From positions 60,027,530 to 60,091,529 of the forward strand of contig CM055279.1 of the NCBI GenBank assembly GCA_029237695.1: a stretch of DNA of 64,000 nucleotides, read 5' to 3'. The notes below the pieces were generated by a model, which had not been told where the DNA came from, searched no databases, and worked only from the letters and a program-made list of their open reading frames with translations. The stretch is from Conchocele bisecta. Its lineage: Eukaryota > Mollusca > Bivalvia > Lucinida > Thyasiridae. The position numbers and the translations under genes were made by a program. Numbering within the stretch: the first letter of the stretch is position 1; each line of letters opens with the position of its first letter. This document shows positions 11,837 to 21,575 of this stretch, in pieces.

Positions 11837-11844
11837 CAGTAGAA

Positions 11845-11884
11845 GCTCTCTGAAACATGCTGGAACAGAAGTAGACATGTTATA
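11845..11884. repeat. Duplicate of the globin exon-2 splice acceptor region
   Basis: Thirty-five to forty bases match 11139-11175, including the exact run AAACATGCTGGAACAGAAG. On the minus strand this repeats the polypyrimidine tract, the CAG acceptor and the first bases of exon 2. The two copies bracket the family A block. The copy does not continue into exon 2, so it would be a decoy acceptor. Confidence 0.75.
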
Positions 11885-11890
11885 CATTAC

Positions 11891-11940
11891 ATGGGGTCAG
11901 CGTGTAAGTGCACACACGAACGAACACGACAGGTTGGTTC
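11891..11940. repeat. Family E half palindrome
   Basis: GGGGTCAGCGTGTAAGTGCA and CACACGAACGAACACGACAG form one arm of the E palindrome. The second arm is absent. Complete palindromes are at 21168, 23680 and 52899. Confidence 0.8.
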
Positions 11941-11954
11941 GCTTACACCCACTC

Positions 11955-12029
11955 AAAGTGTATGTTGTTACCACTCAGTTGAACCGTCTCGCCGAGACGG
12001 TTCAACTGAGTGGTAACAACATACACTTT
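11955..12029. repeat. Perfect 75-bp palindrome
   Basis: Two 37-bp arms starting AAAGTGTATGTTGTTACCAC mirror each other around one central base at 11992 (CCGTCTCG-C-CGAGACGG). The identity of the arms suggests a recent or constantly repaired hairpin. Confidence 0.9.
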
Positions 12030-12039
12030 TGATACGAAA

Positions 12040-12298
12040 TGAGAAAAAATGCAGACAAATATTTACAATATGCATTAATTATTTATATATCACCAACGAC
12101 CTCATATTAGTGTGATTAATAAAAGATATGCAGAATTATTTTACTGACTTTATTACATTATCACAGCCAAAATGGCTGTGATTATGTAATACATTCTAAA
12201 AATTAATAAATTTATCCTTAAATTGAAAATTTCGCCCTCAAAGTTTACTTTGCTAGATAAATATAATTAAAGTTTGCATTTTTTTGTGAAATAGGCTA
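12040..12298. mobile_element. Family C copy 7, left end degraded
   Basis: The core ATTATCACAGCC-AAAAT-GGCTGTGAT and the right end GTGAAATAGGCTACTG identify family C. The left terminus is lost next to the 11955-12029 palindrome. Confidence 0.7.
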
Positions 12299-12390
12299 CT
12301 GGGACCTAATATACATGTACCTATAATCAAAGATAAATGACTGAAGTCTGGAACATAATATACATGTACCTATAATCAAAGATAAATGAC

Positions 12391-12785
12391 TGTGTATGAT
12401 CACGTGGTACTAACAACAACAACAAGTACTGAAACTTCCAGAATCCATCTTTTATAGTGTCCTTATTACGTAACGGATTTTGATGAAATATGGCGCATCA
12501 AACGCGTCTTGTTAAGCTGCATTTGGTGGTCTCTGTATTTTCGCCCAAACTTCTGTCGTTTTTGCGAAGAATCGATGTCCGTGTCTCCGACACGGAAATA
12601 GATTCTTTGCAAAAACGACATAAGTCTGTGCCGAACTCCCTGGACCACCAAATGCAGCTCATGAAGACGCGTTTGCTGCGCCATATTTCATCAAAATCCG
12701 TTGCATATTAAGGAAAATATCAAATAATACTTACTTTTGAGTGGGCGACGTTGTTGTTGTTGTAACCACGTGATCATGCACCTTG
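12391..12785. mobile_element. Family I MITE, copy 2
   Basis: Same arms as copy 1 (ATATGGCGCATCAAACGCGT, AAACTTCTGTCG) and the same central stem, with the ends TGTATGATCACGTGG and CCACGTGATCATGCACCTTG. It sits about 2 kb from copy 1 in the same orientation. Confidence 0.87.
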
Positions 12786-13320
12786 TATGTGTGTAATCAT
12801 CAATGACATAAGTGGCTTCAGAAATCGGTGACCATCAAAAGTCCGGAACAAGGGAGTAATGTGATATGGACACAGAAACAGCAATGACCTCTATCAGTAA
12901 ACGAGAACATAAGAAAGTAATGTGGTTGTGATGAAACTTGGCTTATGGATGTTGCGACCATTATAGTTACAAATCCCATAAAGCCATTTCTCCAGTCACA
13001 GCTCGTACAAATCATCAGCCAATATCGCCATTTGAATCATACAATGTAGTAATAGGAACTTGGATGAGCGTCTGCAAAGACCCAACCAAGTGATCAATGT
13101 ATCGCCGAAATCTACATGTATGGTGGCTCGTTATGGACATGTTGGGTTTTGGCAATTAGCGTGCTCATATATGGTCATAGTGGAACTCGGCTCTAAGAGC
13201 AAGCTAACCTCCCTCCACCCTCAAACTGCCGGAATGTATTTCAACTACGGTTAAATAAGAAAATTAACTATCTGAATGTTCGTTTCTACGCAAAGTAGAA
13301 CGATTGCACTAGACGTATTG
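12786..13320. other. No gene seen
   Basis: Mixed sequence with a degraded P-repeat piece near 12950-13015 (CATAAAGCCATTTCTCCAGT). Two 64-65 codon frames show no domain, start context or splice logic. Confidence 0.45.
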
Positions 13321-14074
13321 GTACATTCTCACTCAGTAAGCACAAACAAACTGTTCTGTATGTGAATTAAATAAGTGCATAATTGTCACTATTCCACCAG
13401 TTCTAAAAATAACGAGTGTAAATGTAAATGCTTAGATTAAACGACGACCTTGCATGTCGTCTCTCAAGGGGTGTAGGTGGATACAGAGGAAACCGGCCCC
13501 AGCTCTTATTTGAATAGTCCCCACTGGTTCTTTAACGACTCTCCTTCAAATCTGATACACGGGACCGCCTTTTAAAGTCCGAAAGGACTAGTAGAGCAGG
13601 AAATACAAAGTATCTCAGAATCGAACCCGGGTCGCCAGCGTGACAGTCCGACGGTGTTACACCTTGGCCACGGTCTGCTTGCTTACGACTGCCCGCTATA
13701 TAGATATACATGTACTCATTTAATACTATTTATTTTACTGATAGTGACTCGCGGTGGTATCGGACTATTTTCATATGCAAAAACTAATATTTTCGACACA
13801 ATATAAAGTATGAACATTGCACATTAAACAATAAATACAGAGCATAACTAGTAATGTCCGTTAACATTTTAAGGAAGCAATGTTATCGCCCCTGATATGA
13901 GTGTGGACTTTTTTGTCTGATATAAAATGCATAATAATGCCAATCACTACCTGGGGTAATAGTGAATGAATCTTCATTTTGTCAGAAAATGCTATATATT
14001 CAGAATATATAAAACTATCTGTGTCCCTATAATATAACCTGGCACTGAGTGGGCATGTACCTTTAACTTTCGTT
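13321..14074. mobile_element. Family D element split by a SINE
   Basis: The left end (CACTCAGTAAGCAC, TATTCCACCAGTTCTAAAAA) and the right part (CATATGCAAA, TAATAATGCCAATCA, GGGCATGTACCTTTAA) read as one D element once the SINE at 13419-13684 is removed. The right end carries the TTAA expected of the family; the left terminus is eroded. Confidence 0.82.
13419..13684 (-). mobile_element. tRNA-derived SINE, inserted in a D element
   Basis: On the minus strand it begins with a tRNA-like head: an A-box-like GTGGCCAAGGTGTAA and the B-box-like GGTTCGATTC. It ends with GACATGCAAGGTCGTCG and AAGCATTTACATT. It interrupts family D between AACGAGTG and CGACTGCCCGC, and ACGAGTG/ACGACTG fits a slightly mutated 7-bp target-site duplication. 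Its 3' tail matches the SINE at 47045-47259 although the heads differ. Confidence 0.8.
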
Positions 14075-14157
14075 AGAATACATTTCGTCTCTACGCGTCG
14101 AGCAAGAGAATGAACTTCGAAGTTGTATTTCGTAATAGTCGTCTCAGAATCTACGCG

Positions 14158-14590
14158 TATGGAAGCGTCATGGTGCAAATGGCAACAATGATTTATCTCC
14201 TAATTAGGAATAGTACATACTTATTAGGAGATAACAAGTCCTAATTAGGAGATATTAGCTCCTAATTAGGATATGTTATATCCTAATTAGGAGTTGGTAT
14301 CTCCTAATTAGATTCACTATCTCCTAATTATGATTACTATTTCCTAGAAGATGAAACACTTTTAGCATTGACACAGATAGTAAGTCCGAATTAGAAGATA
14401 ATAAGTCCTAATTTGGATATAATAAGTCCTAATTAGGAGATACTAAGTCTTATTTAGGAGATAATAAGTCCTAATTAAGAGATAATATGTCCTACTTAAG
14501 AGTTAATCTCACCTAATTAGGACTTAGTGTCTCTTAATTAGGATAGGACTTAGTAGCTCCACGGAGATAGCAAATTAGCATCGGTACCAG
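14158..14590. mobile_element. Family G fold-back with CTCCTAATTAGGAG core
   Basis: The left end ATGGAAGCGTCATGGTGCAA and the right end TTAGCATCGGTACCAGG correspond to the inverted ends of family G. Between them are about 20 degenerate units of CTCCTAATTAGGAGATA, itself palindromic. It abuts the B element at 14590. Confidence 0.78.
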
Positions 14591-14831
14591 GGGGGCGTTT
14601 CACTAAACTTCGTACGACTAAAATGTTCGTAAGTGTACATTTAAGATCATATGGAAATTTCAATTGATGGATTTACATGTATTGAGCATATGCTGCATAT
14701 GCAGCCTATGCTCAATAAATGTAAATCCAATAATTGTTTACAAGAAAGCATTGTTAATGTGATATTTACAGACTATCATAAGTTTGTAGTTACGAATATT
14801 TTAGTCGTACGAAGTTTAGTCACACGGCCCC
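14590..14831. mobile_element. Family B fold-back MITE
   Basis: GGCGTTTCACTAAACTTCGT pairs with ACGAAGTTTAGTCACACGGC. The core is CATATGCTGCATATGCAGCC. Full length. Confidence 0.87.
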
Positions 14832-14984
14832 AGCCTAGCCATATACGCGGCATAGATTGGAAACAGTTCATTTTAATTTTCTTAGTTTAGTCTCACCAGA
14901 GAGGACAACCGAATGAACAACGCTTAACTTGCTTTAATTTAACGAAGAAGCGAATGTAGGAAAACAGCATCATTAAACAAATGA

Positions 14985-15245
14985 AATGTGGCTGTGACTG
15001 GAGCAATGGGGATTGTTGGGCTCTACGACCAGTGTAGATCCACATCAGTCTATGCATCCGCACCGTCTGATCAGGATCTGCACTGTTCGCCAACCCATCA
15101 CTGGAACACATGTTATGAGTCTAATAAGCAAATATATATCGTTATCATGCTATTTGATCAGGATCTACACTGGTCAAAGGTCCCATAAGCCCCACTTCCA
15201 GGCACAGCCACAAATGAAGAACCGAAGTGTCGATAATGCGTCACC
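14985..15245. repeat. Dispersed repeat P
   Basis: GACCAGTGTAGATCCACATC, GATCAGGATCTGCACTGTTC and TCAGGATCTACACTGGTC recur, with CCCATAAGCCCCACTTCC. The repeat is seen about ten times in the window and has internal inverted symmetry but no clean ends, so its class is unclear. Confidence 0.65.
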
Positions 15246-15449
15246 ATACGCGCAGCAATTTACTGATTAAGGGACGATGCGTGTTTGGTATTTAACGTTA
15301 TGGATCTGGGGACGGCTGTGTTGACAATCGCGAGTACAATGACGCAAGCATGTCTGATAGTCTGGCACAATCCATTCCACAGCGAAACCAGCATCTGCCT
15401 CTGGCATATTCCTGTTAAATGTGGGGAATATGTGATAAAAAAAAAACAT
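15246..15449. other. GC-rich island, several open frames, identity unknown
   Basis: About 170 bp with balanced base composition stand out from AT-rich flanks. Three minus-strand frames and one plus-strand frame are open, and a minus-strand acceptor-like CCCACATTTAACAG lies near 15412. No frame shows a domain I recognise. It could be an exon, but the evidence does not pick a strand. Confidence 0.3.
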
Positions 15450-15692
15450 GGCGGCGTTATCAAAATATATAATTCGGTCCTCAATTTAACAATTTGTTCC
15501 CTCGAAATAACACGATATAACAATTCGTTCCCTCGAATTAACAATTCGTTCCCACGAATTAACAATTCGTTCCCGTGGGAACGAATTTTTATTTCGTTGG
15601 AACGAATTGTTAAATCGAGGAAACGACTTGTTATTTCATGGGAACGAATTAATAAAAAAAAAAATTCTGCGTCATCTGCGGGGCTCCGTACG
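15450..15692. mobile_element. Family H fold-back, AATTCGTTCCC core
   Basis: Roughly 20-bp units such as CGAATTAACAATTCGTTCCC occur in one orientation and then inverted around CGTTCCCGTGGGAACG. The right end is CTGCGGGGCTCCGTA; the left end is degraded. Apparent proteins here are translated repeats. Confidence 0.8.
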
Positions 15693-16019
15693 ATCCACTT
15701 ACAAATGTACAAAGTTGAAAGTTTCCAGAAAACACAAGACACGAGCATGTTCAGAAATACATTATAAGGTATATCAGATAATATATAGCCAGTAGAATAC
15801 AAAAAAAACAAATCGTTTTATTCCGGTGATCTTGCCAATATTTTTAAATCAATGTCATTTTTGGTCCCATGCGTACCCACATACATGTACATGCACTATA
15901 CCACAGGTTGGTTAGTATCTATTTGGCGATTCATGTCTATATTGTAGTTTTCACATTTCACCTTCGAATAGACACACCATTTCAACTGTTATCGACTTTA
16001 GTAATGCATGAACCATTTC
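15693..16019. other. No gene seen
   Basis: AT-rich sequence without a repeat match elsewhere in the window or a convincing frame. Confidence 0.4.
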
Positions 16020-16240
16020 CATATGCCCGGATGTAGCTACACAACCGCCTGCGTTAAACTTGCATTGATGACAACTTTCTAAACAGCTATTGGCAATGAA
16101 GCAGTTTGATTGACTGAGCATCAGCTGTAACACAGCTCATGTTCAGTCAAGACATCTGCTTGATTTAAAGCACAATATTCAAGTTAATAATTTTGTAATA
16201 AAACAATTACGCATATTGGCAAGATTTGCGCAGACGGCGG
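16020..16240. repeat. Family Q repeat, copy 1
   Basis: ACAACCGCCTGCGTTAAACT, CAGTCAAG and TTGATTTAAAGCACAATATT resemble 51165-51390 in the same order. It contains an inverted pair around GAGCATCAGCTGTAACACAGCTCATG. A 60-codon minus-strand frame here is not supported. Confidence 0.6.
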
Positions 16241-16369
16241 TGTACATGTACTTGCAGCCGAGGAAATGGACAGAATCGTTTACATACTTATATTTACACT
16301 CAGTCTGTTCATACATTCATAATGGAAACGCCCATTCAACGTAATTCGTTTATATCCCAGAACAATACG

Positions 16370-16555
16370 TTAGGCCCACGTGACGTCTCGCCATGTTGTT
16401 GATTGGTTAAAGTTCGTTTGACTTCATTAATTTCTACGAGGTTGTCAATGACTGCCCACTACATTAGACCCACGTGACGTCACGCCATGTTGTTGATTGG
16501 TTAAAATTCGTTTGACTTCATTAATTTCTACAAGGTTGTCAATAACTGCCCGCTA
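16370..16555. repeat. Tandem duplication, two 94-bp units
   Basis: TTAG-CCCACGTGACGT, CGCCATGTTGTTGATTGGTT and GTTTGACTTCATTAATTTCT occur twice about 94 bp apart with a handful of differences. The sequence that follows (TTGCGACAA-ATGACGTAAAAC) also occurs inside the F element near 61785. Confidence 0.85.
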
Positions 16556-16839
16556 TTGACCGGCAACGTCGCTGTTCCGGTAGTTGCGACAACATGACGT
16601 AAAACCAGAGTATTCTTAATTTTACAGCCATATTTGGTTATTTACATTTTTGAAACTATCAGAAAATGCAGTGTAATACATAAGGTCTGTTCAAAGTTTG
16701 CGAAGAGTCTGAAGCAAACTTTAAACATACCAAATGTATTATACACCCCAGTAAACGCAACAGCCAATTGTTGTATTCCTTAAGAAATTATTGAAATACA
16801 TCTATGTAGGAAATATTACCTGAGCGATAACTTAATATG

Positions 16840-17085
16840 ACATGTGGCCGTGACTGAAGAATGGATCTTACTAAATGGATTTTGTGAACAGTGTATCTCC
16901 AGATCAAAGATACACTACAGTAGCCTGAAAACAATCGGAACTCCTTGTTAGAAGCATGACGGGCGTTTCAATTATCTAAAGGCGTACAGTTCAGATCCTG
17001 ATCAGACATGATGTACATGCTGATCTGGATCTATACTGGTCGCAAAACCCATAAGCCCCATTTCTCCTGCCATATACGTGTCAAA
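16840..17085. repeat. Dispersed repeat P
   Basis: GTTAGAAGCATGACGGG, CAGATCCTGATCAGACATG, GGATCTATACTGGTCGCAAA and CCCATAAGCCCCATTTCTCC follow in the usual order. Confidence 0.7.
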
Positions 17086-17552
17086 CTCGCTGACATATTC
17101 CATGAAACACTAAGCATTCGCTCTGATAATGATGTCATACATGTACTAAATCACCACAATCACACATAGTAGAGTGGCTCGTACATGTATTGAAGCTGCT
17201 CTGAATACGTAACATATTTTCGGTCTGAATACGTAACATATTTTCGGTCTAAATATGTATGACACTAGTGCAGTGTAGTATTATGTTTATTTACACCGTA
17301 CTGTTGCACTACCAAAGCGGAATTTATGCCCTAAATGCACGTACTAAATGTCGTCATCTGTTATCAGCTAAATAAGTTAATGAACATATCGTGAATGAAC
17401 ATTGAGGGAAACGTCTGCATCCAGTATATCAGAATATACAGTGCCGAATGATACATGTTTATTGTACTACATCACAGCTAACGTAACCCGTTAGACGGCG
17501 GCCATTTGTTAGCTGTCAGACGCTGCTCTATGGTTGCTGCTGCTGTATCACA
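17086..17552. other. No gene seen
   Basis: Contains a short direct repeat, TCTGAATACGTAACATATTT followed by TCGG, twice near 17201-17250. Otherwise unremarkable. Confidence 0.45.
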
Positions 17553-17833
17553 TCAATGTAAGCCACTGATTTATGTGGCACTGAATTACGTGTAAGTCAC
17601 TGATTTATGTGGCACGGAATCACGTGTAAGCCATGGATTTATTTGGCGCGGAATCACGTCACGGTCAGCCGCTGTTGTATATGACGCGGAATTATGTCAC
17701 TGTACGTCACTGTTGTATGTGGCACGGAATCACGTCACTGTAAGCCACTGATGTATGTGGCGGGGAATCACGTCACTGTGCGCCACTGTTGTATGTGGCG
17801 CGGAATCACGTCACTGTAAGCCACTGTTCCTAT
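17553..17833. repeat. 38-bp minisatellite, about 7 copies
   Basis: A unit close to CACTGTAAGCCACTGTTGTA plus TGTGGCGCGGAATCACGT repeats with substitutions and a few short units. Confidence 0.85.
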
Positions 17834-17939
17834 GTTCAGTGAGTATATATATGTTCAGTAATGTATGTTTTCAATAAATGTATATATACATTCAATCGAC
17901 GAACAATAAATGTGTAGATGCGCAGAGTGAATTTCGATT

Positions 17940-18033
17940 GTTCATTCGACCTCCGGTCATGGATTATCTCCCCCTTTTAGACTTTACATTTCCCAATTTT
18001 GTCTTGTAAGAAGTAAATCGTTTAACCGTAATG
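17940..18033. repeat. Fragment of the TCATGGATTATCTCCCC repeat
   Basis: GGTCATGGATTATCTCCCCC and CCAATTTTG-CTTGTA match the tandem repeat at 42476-43003. It lies directly against the DUF3504 remnant and supplies that frame's last codons and stop, so that stop is probably not native. Confidence 0.75.
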
Positions 18034-18700
18034 CCTGTGGTGATTCGCCGCCCATAACTGTTTCTTGGTACGATACATTGATCTCATCATCGGTAATGGA
18101 CTTCGCTTCTTTCGGCCTGTTGCCGTTTTTTTTTTAGTAATTTCAGTTTTGCCTTAAGAGCATCCTTGGTCAAACAGAAAGCATTTGTTTAAGTAATTAT
18201 GGATTGGGGATATGACTGTCTACGCAGTTTGCGATCAAAGCTTGATACCAAGTTTCTTATTGTGCTCGGTTCAAACTCTCCACCATCTGATTTTCTTACA
18301 GAAAAAATGAAATTGGCTATTACATGTAGCACATCAGGTTCATCTGCAGGAATGTCTTTCATTTCCCGGTTATCTCCTTTTAGCCTAAATAATTGTTTAA
18401 TTTCGCAATGTCGCCCATTGTTTTCCGCAGCATACTTTTATCTTCGTGGTCTTTTACAAAATCGCGTACATCGTCGATATCCATTTCAACAAATTGATTT
18501 TGTTTTACGGAAGTTGATGGTTGATGAGTGTTGTTTTCATTTTTGTATTGTCCATTTACGTCACTAAATTTGCACGGCTTTTTAACACATATTGAGTCAT
18601 GTTTTTCTTCTTACATTTGTATTTCTCTGGAAAGGTGTGTGTATTTCGACCCGTATTTCATTTGTCTCAATGAGACAATTCAAATGAGGTTCACTATAGA
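18034..18700 (-). pseudogene. DUF3504 / Crypton-type recombinase relative, N-terminal fragment, broken
   Basis: On the minus strand three frame segments read in order as the helical, core-binding part of the DUF3504 family (KIAA1958, QRICH1 and ZMYM2-4 relatives, thought to derive from Crypton tyrosine recombinases). The first (about 18540-18385) has MDIDDVRDFVKDHEDKSML. The second (18384-18199) has GGEFEPSTIRNLVSSFDRKL and ends at a TAA; the frame continues past it with TKDALKAKLKLLKKK. The third, after a slip in a run of A, has NRPKEAKSITDDEI and MGGESPQ. The weaker part from 18540 to 18700 is uncertain. Two frameshifts and one internal stop make it a pseudogene. The catalytic half is missing, replaced by repeat sequence at 18033. 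It is more likely a mobile-element relic than a host ZMYM gene. Confidence 0.75.
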
Positions 18701-19023
18701 TTTGTTATGAGGACATATTACAAAAGTATTCAAAATCTGCTGATTTTCATTATCCTCGCTCAATTCCCCAGCTGACATTAATCAATTGCTTAAAATATAC
18801 AGCAGCAAAAACTATTATGAAAGGGGAAAAAATGTTATTTTGGAGAAAGTTTCATATTCGACGTGTGATCTGATGAAGCAATCAACTTTTGACAGCTTTT
18901 TGTTTACATTGACGGTCGGTTCAATAAATATGACGTTGTGTGAAAGTAGTTCCGGCAGGAAGTGTCAGAAATAAACCGGACTGATAAACTTTGCACATGT
19001 CCAGAAGCGCATTGACCTGTTAT
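18701..19023. other. No gene seen
   Basis: AT-rich. The minus strand near 18730-18780 has a short open stretch that could be the start of the DUF3504 remnant, but no motif proves it. Confidence 0.35.
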
Positions 19024-19028
19024 AACTT

Positions 19029-19104
19029 TTATTTATCAGGCAGATGTTATCCGTGCAAAACTGTTAATACAGTTTTGCACGGATAACAGCTGCCTGATAA
19101 ATAA
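19029..19104. repeat. Hairpin with arms of about 35 bp
   Basis: TTATTTATCAGGCAGATGTT and ATCCGTGCAAAACTGT mirror ACAGTTTTGCACGGAT and AACAGCTGCCTGATAAATAA with a TAAT loop and one mismatch. Confidence 0.85.
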
Positions 19105-19438
19105 CACATGTATCTCCATACCCTTACTGAGACATCTCATCACAAGCCGGCAACCTGATAACAAATAATCGTGTCATCACCCAGACTGTATAATACAACT
19201 TCAGGGATAGATACCATTGTATCGCACATTTCTACGGAAGGCGGCGGTTTTAGTTTTCACACCAACCGCGTCAAGCTGTCTGCCGTTCAACTGTGATGAT
19301 AGGATCCGTGATCGTCGATACCTAAATGAGGCTTATACCAGCTGGGATCAGTCCAGTTGCGGGCCGTAACAAGTTACAGCCCGCACTTGTAACATGCCAT
19401 TCGTTTATATAAAAGCATTTCTAGTACATCACTAGATG
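19105..19438. other. No gene seen
   Basis: Moderately GC-rich around 19230-19390. A short inverted pair, TTGCGGGCCGTAACAAGTTACAGCCCGCAC, quoted here only by its halves GCGGGC-GTAAC and GTTAC-GCCCGC, lies near 19357. No supported frame. Confidence 0.4.
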
Positions 19439-19625
19439 TCGAATAGTGTCGACCCTGATCGGACTGCGCGGACACACCGGCACATCCGGGTCTGCACTGG
19501 TCGCAATGACGCAATTCCCTTTCCCCAATCAGAGATATAGTTGTACATGTATAATGACGAGCTGTCGCTTACTCCGATACCCTGCGATATTTACCGCCGG
19601 TGTAGATCCAAATCATCAGCATCAT
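19439..19625. repeat. Dispersed repeat P, diverged
   Basis: GACCCTGATCGGACTGCGCG and TCTGCACTGGTCGCAATG are recognisable, and a second piece (GGTGTAGATCC) lies near 19600. Confidence 0.5.
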
Positions 19626-19830
19626 ATATTGTCCGTAAATTACATCGACAGCTGACAATACTGCAAAGTAGACGCACAACGGAATTGTGTGCAGCAGATT
19701 CTAAAGATATGTGTTTACAGCGTGGTATCGATTATATATCGCAAGGTATGGACCGAATATGAGTTTTTCGTCTGGGCATCGATGAGTCTACAACGGCGGA
19801 ACAGATACTTGTGAGTGGTTATGACGAGCA

Positions 19831-20279
19831 TAGAGCCCCGCAGGGGACGTATAATTCGTTCCAACGAAATAACAATTCGTTCCCTCAATTTAACAATTCG
19901 CTCCGACGAATTAAGAAGCCGTTCCCTCAAATTAACAATTCGTTCCCTCGAATTAACAATACGTTCCCACGAATTGCTTTGGCGCCCAGCTCAGCGCGCA
20001 CAAAGGTGTTGCGCGCGCAGCTGGGCGCCAAAATAATTCGTAGGAACGAATTGTTAATTCGAGAGAACGAATTGTTAATTCGTATGAACAAATTGTTATT
20101 TCGTGGGAACGAATTGTTAAATTGAGGGAACGAATTATCATTTCGTGGAAACGAATTGTTTATTCGAGCGAACGAATTGTTAAATCGAGGGAACGAATTG
20201 TTAAATTGAGGCTACGAATTGTTATTTCGTGTGAACGAATTAATAAAAAAAAGTCCATGTCTCTTGCGGGGCTCCGTAG
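19831..20279. mobile_element. Family H fold-back, complete, with a GC-rich palindrome at its heart
   Basis: Ends TAGAGCCCCGCAGGGGACGT and CTTGCGGGGCTCCGTA are inverted. The interior is about 18 units of AACAATTCGTTCCC-CGAATT, first in one and then in the other orientation. The switch point is a different palindrome (19980-20031) with GGCGCCCAGCTCAGCGCGC. Confidence 0.85.
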
Positions 20280-20439
20280 ACAAGAGTACCCGACATATTG
20301 ATCTTGTACCCCCACAGTCTAGACGCCAACTATCAATTGTATACATATGATCTCGTTAGAAAGATTACTTAACAATGACAATACTCACTGTCATAAACGA
20401 GCGCATATATTTTGTGATGCGTAATAAAGCAATATTGGA
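20280..20439. other. No feature recognised
   Basis: Short spacer between H and T copies. Confidence 0.4.
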
Positions 20440-20553
20440 TCAAATTTTACGAAATACACAGAAGGCTCATTCTTAAATTCTTAAAACATATTGTGTTTCA
20501 TTGTTAATATGGCCGTACAACTTGAGACAGGTTTCGTGAAACAGACAGTAGTA
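20440..20553. mobile_element. Family T right-half fragment
   Basis: AGGCTCATTCTTAAATTCTT, CTTGAGACAGGTTTCGTGAA and ACAGACAGTAG match the right half of family T. Confidence 0.7.
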
Positions 20554-20814
20554 AGCATGGTATTATATTTATGAGACGATGGTTTATGGAAGAGGATATG
20601 GGCGAAACAGCACGGTTTTCGTTGAAAAGAACGCGGAATAATTAGTGTATATTTTGCGACATTACACTGACGTAATTCGGTAACGAATTTTCATGCCGTT
20701 CGATCCATGAAACGTCAGTTTTCAATAATGGTTGTAACCCGGATATTCGTATCCAGACAATGCAGGATACGACACATTATTATCAGTCAGCGTGTGTTCG
20801 GACAATGCATACAT
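20554..20814. other. No gene seen
   Basis: A weak inverted pair (GTATCCAGACAATGCAGGATAC) is present near 20750. No supported frame. Confidence 0.4.
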
Positions 20815-20946
20815 GTAGCCTATTTCACCAACATTGCTAAGTATACTTATCTAGCCAAGTATACTTTGAGGGGAAAAAAATCAATTTAAGGATAAATTTA
20901 TTCTTTTTTATTATACGGAATTTATTACATTATAACAGCCATTTTG
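20815..20946. mobile_element. Family C left half
   Basis: TAGCCTATTTCACCAACATT, GTATACTTTGAGG and ATTTATTACATTATAACAGC match family C. It is cut just after the central GCCATTTTGG and continues directly into a family D end. Confidence 0.75.
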
Positions 20947-21073
20947 GGGTATAATAATAATAATCAATACGTGGGGTAATGGTGAATGAATGTTTATTTT
21001 GCCAGAAAATGTCTCAGATGATGTCACTGATATAAATAACAGTTTGTGCCTACTCAGTGGGCATGTGCCTTTA
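20947..21073. mobile_element. Family D end fragment
   Basis: AATCAATACGTGGGGTAATG, GATATAAATAACAGTTTGTG and GGGCATGTGCCTTTAA are the terminal 125 bp of family D, with the TTAA end intact. Confidence 0.75.
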
Positions 21074-21167
21074 ACACATACCATATTAAATCATGAGAAA
21101 ATGTTACAGTCCACATTTATTGCATACGACTTAAGTACGGCATACACTGAAGCTGTACTGAACACGT

Positions 21168-21268
21168 ACAGTGGGTCAGCGTGTAAGTGCACACACGAAC
21201 GAACACGACAGGTTGGAACCAACCTGTCGTGTTCGTTCGTGTGTGCACTTACACGCTGACCCCACTGT
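21168..21268. repeat. Family E palindrome, about 100 bp
   Basis: ACAGTGGGTCAGCGTGTAAG and onward is mirrored by CTTACACGCTGACCCCACTG around GGTTGGAACCAACC. The arms are identical apart from one G/C-run length difference near the tips. Confidence 0.92.
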
Positions 21269-21504
21269 AATGTATTTCCGGCAGCGGTTTCATTAGCATC
21301 TTCTCAATGCATTACACGTTCAGCTAATCTCTTAAGTTTAATAATTCGTGTTATTACATTGCGAAATCAAACATCACACAGTCATGTAGTTTTGGAATTA
21401 TTTCGACTATACCCTGATGTAAATAAAATCCACATTTAAAGTGGTCGTTGTATGAGCATGTTCATACTAGCATGTTGCTCACATCCCGTATGCACGATGT
21501 ACCG

Positions 21505-21575
21505 CTATTTATCCCGTAAACGCAGTGCCTATGTGCCGTGAAACACGGTGCCGTGAAACATATTTGAGTCACATC
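21505..21575. mobile_element. Family A fragment
   Basis: TTTATCCCGTAAACGCAGTG and GTGCCGTGAAACACGGTGCC are the subterminal part of family A. Confidence 0.7.

Noticed and set aside
15951..16133. 60-codon minus-strand frame with several cysteines
   Set aside because: The region recurs at 51165-51390 (family Q) where the frame is not preserved.
19811..20141. Frames rich in NNSFPRI or IRSLELTIRS repeats (also 15260-15811 and 33583-33852)
   Set aside because: Translations of the 20-bp units of family H. Composition follows the DNA repeat and copies are open on both strands.
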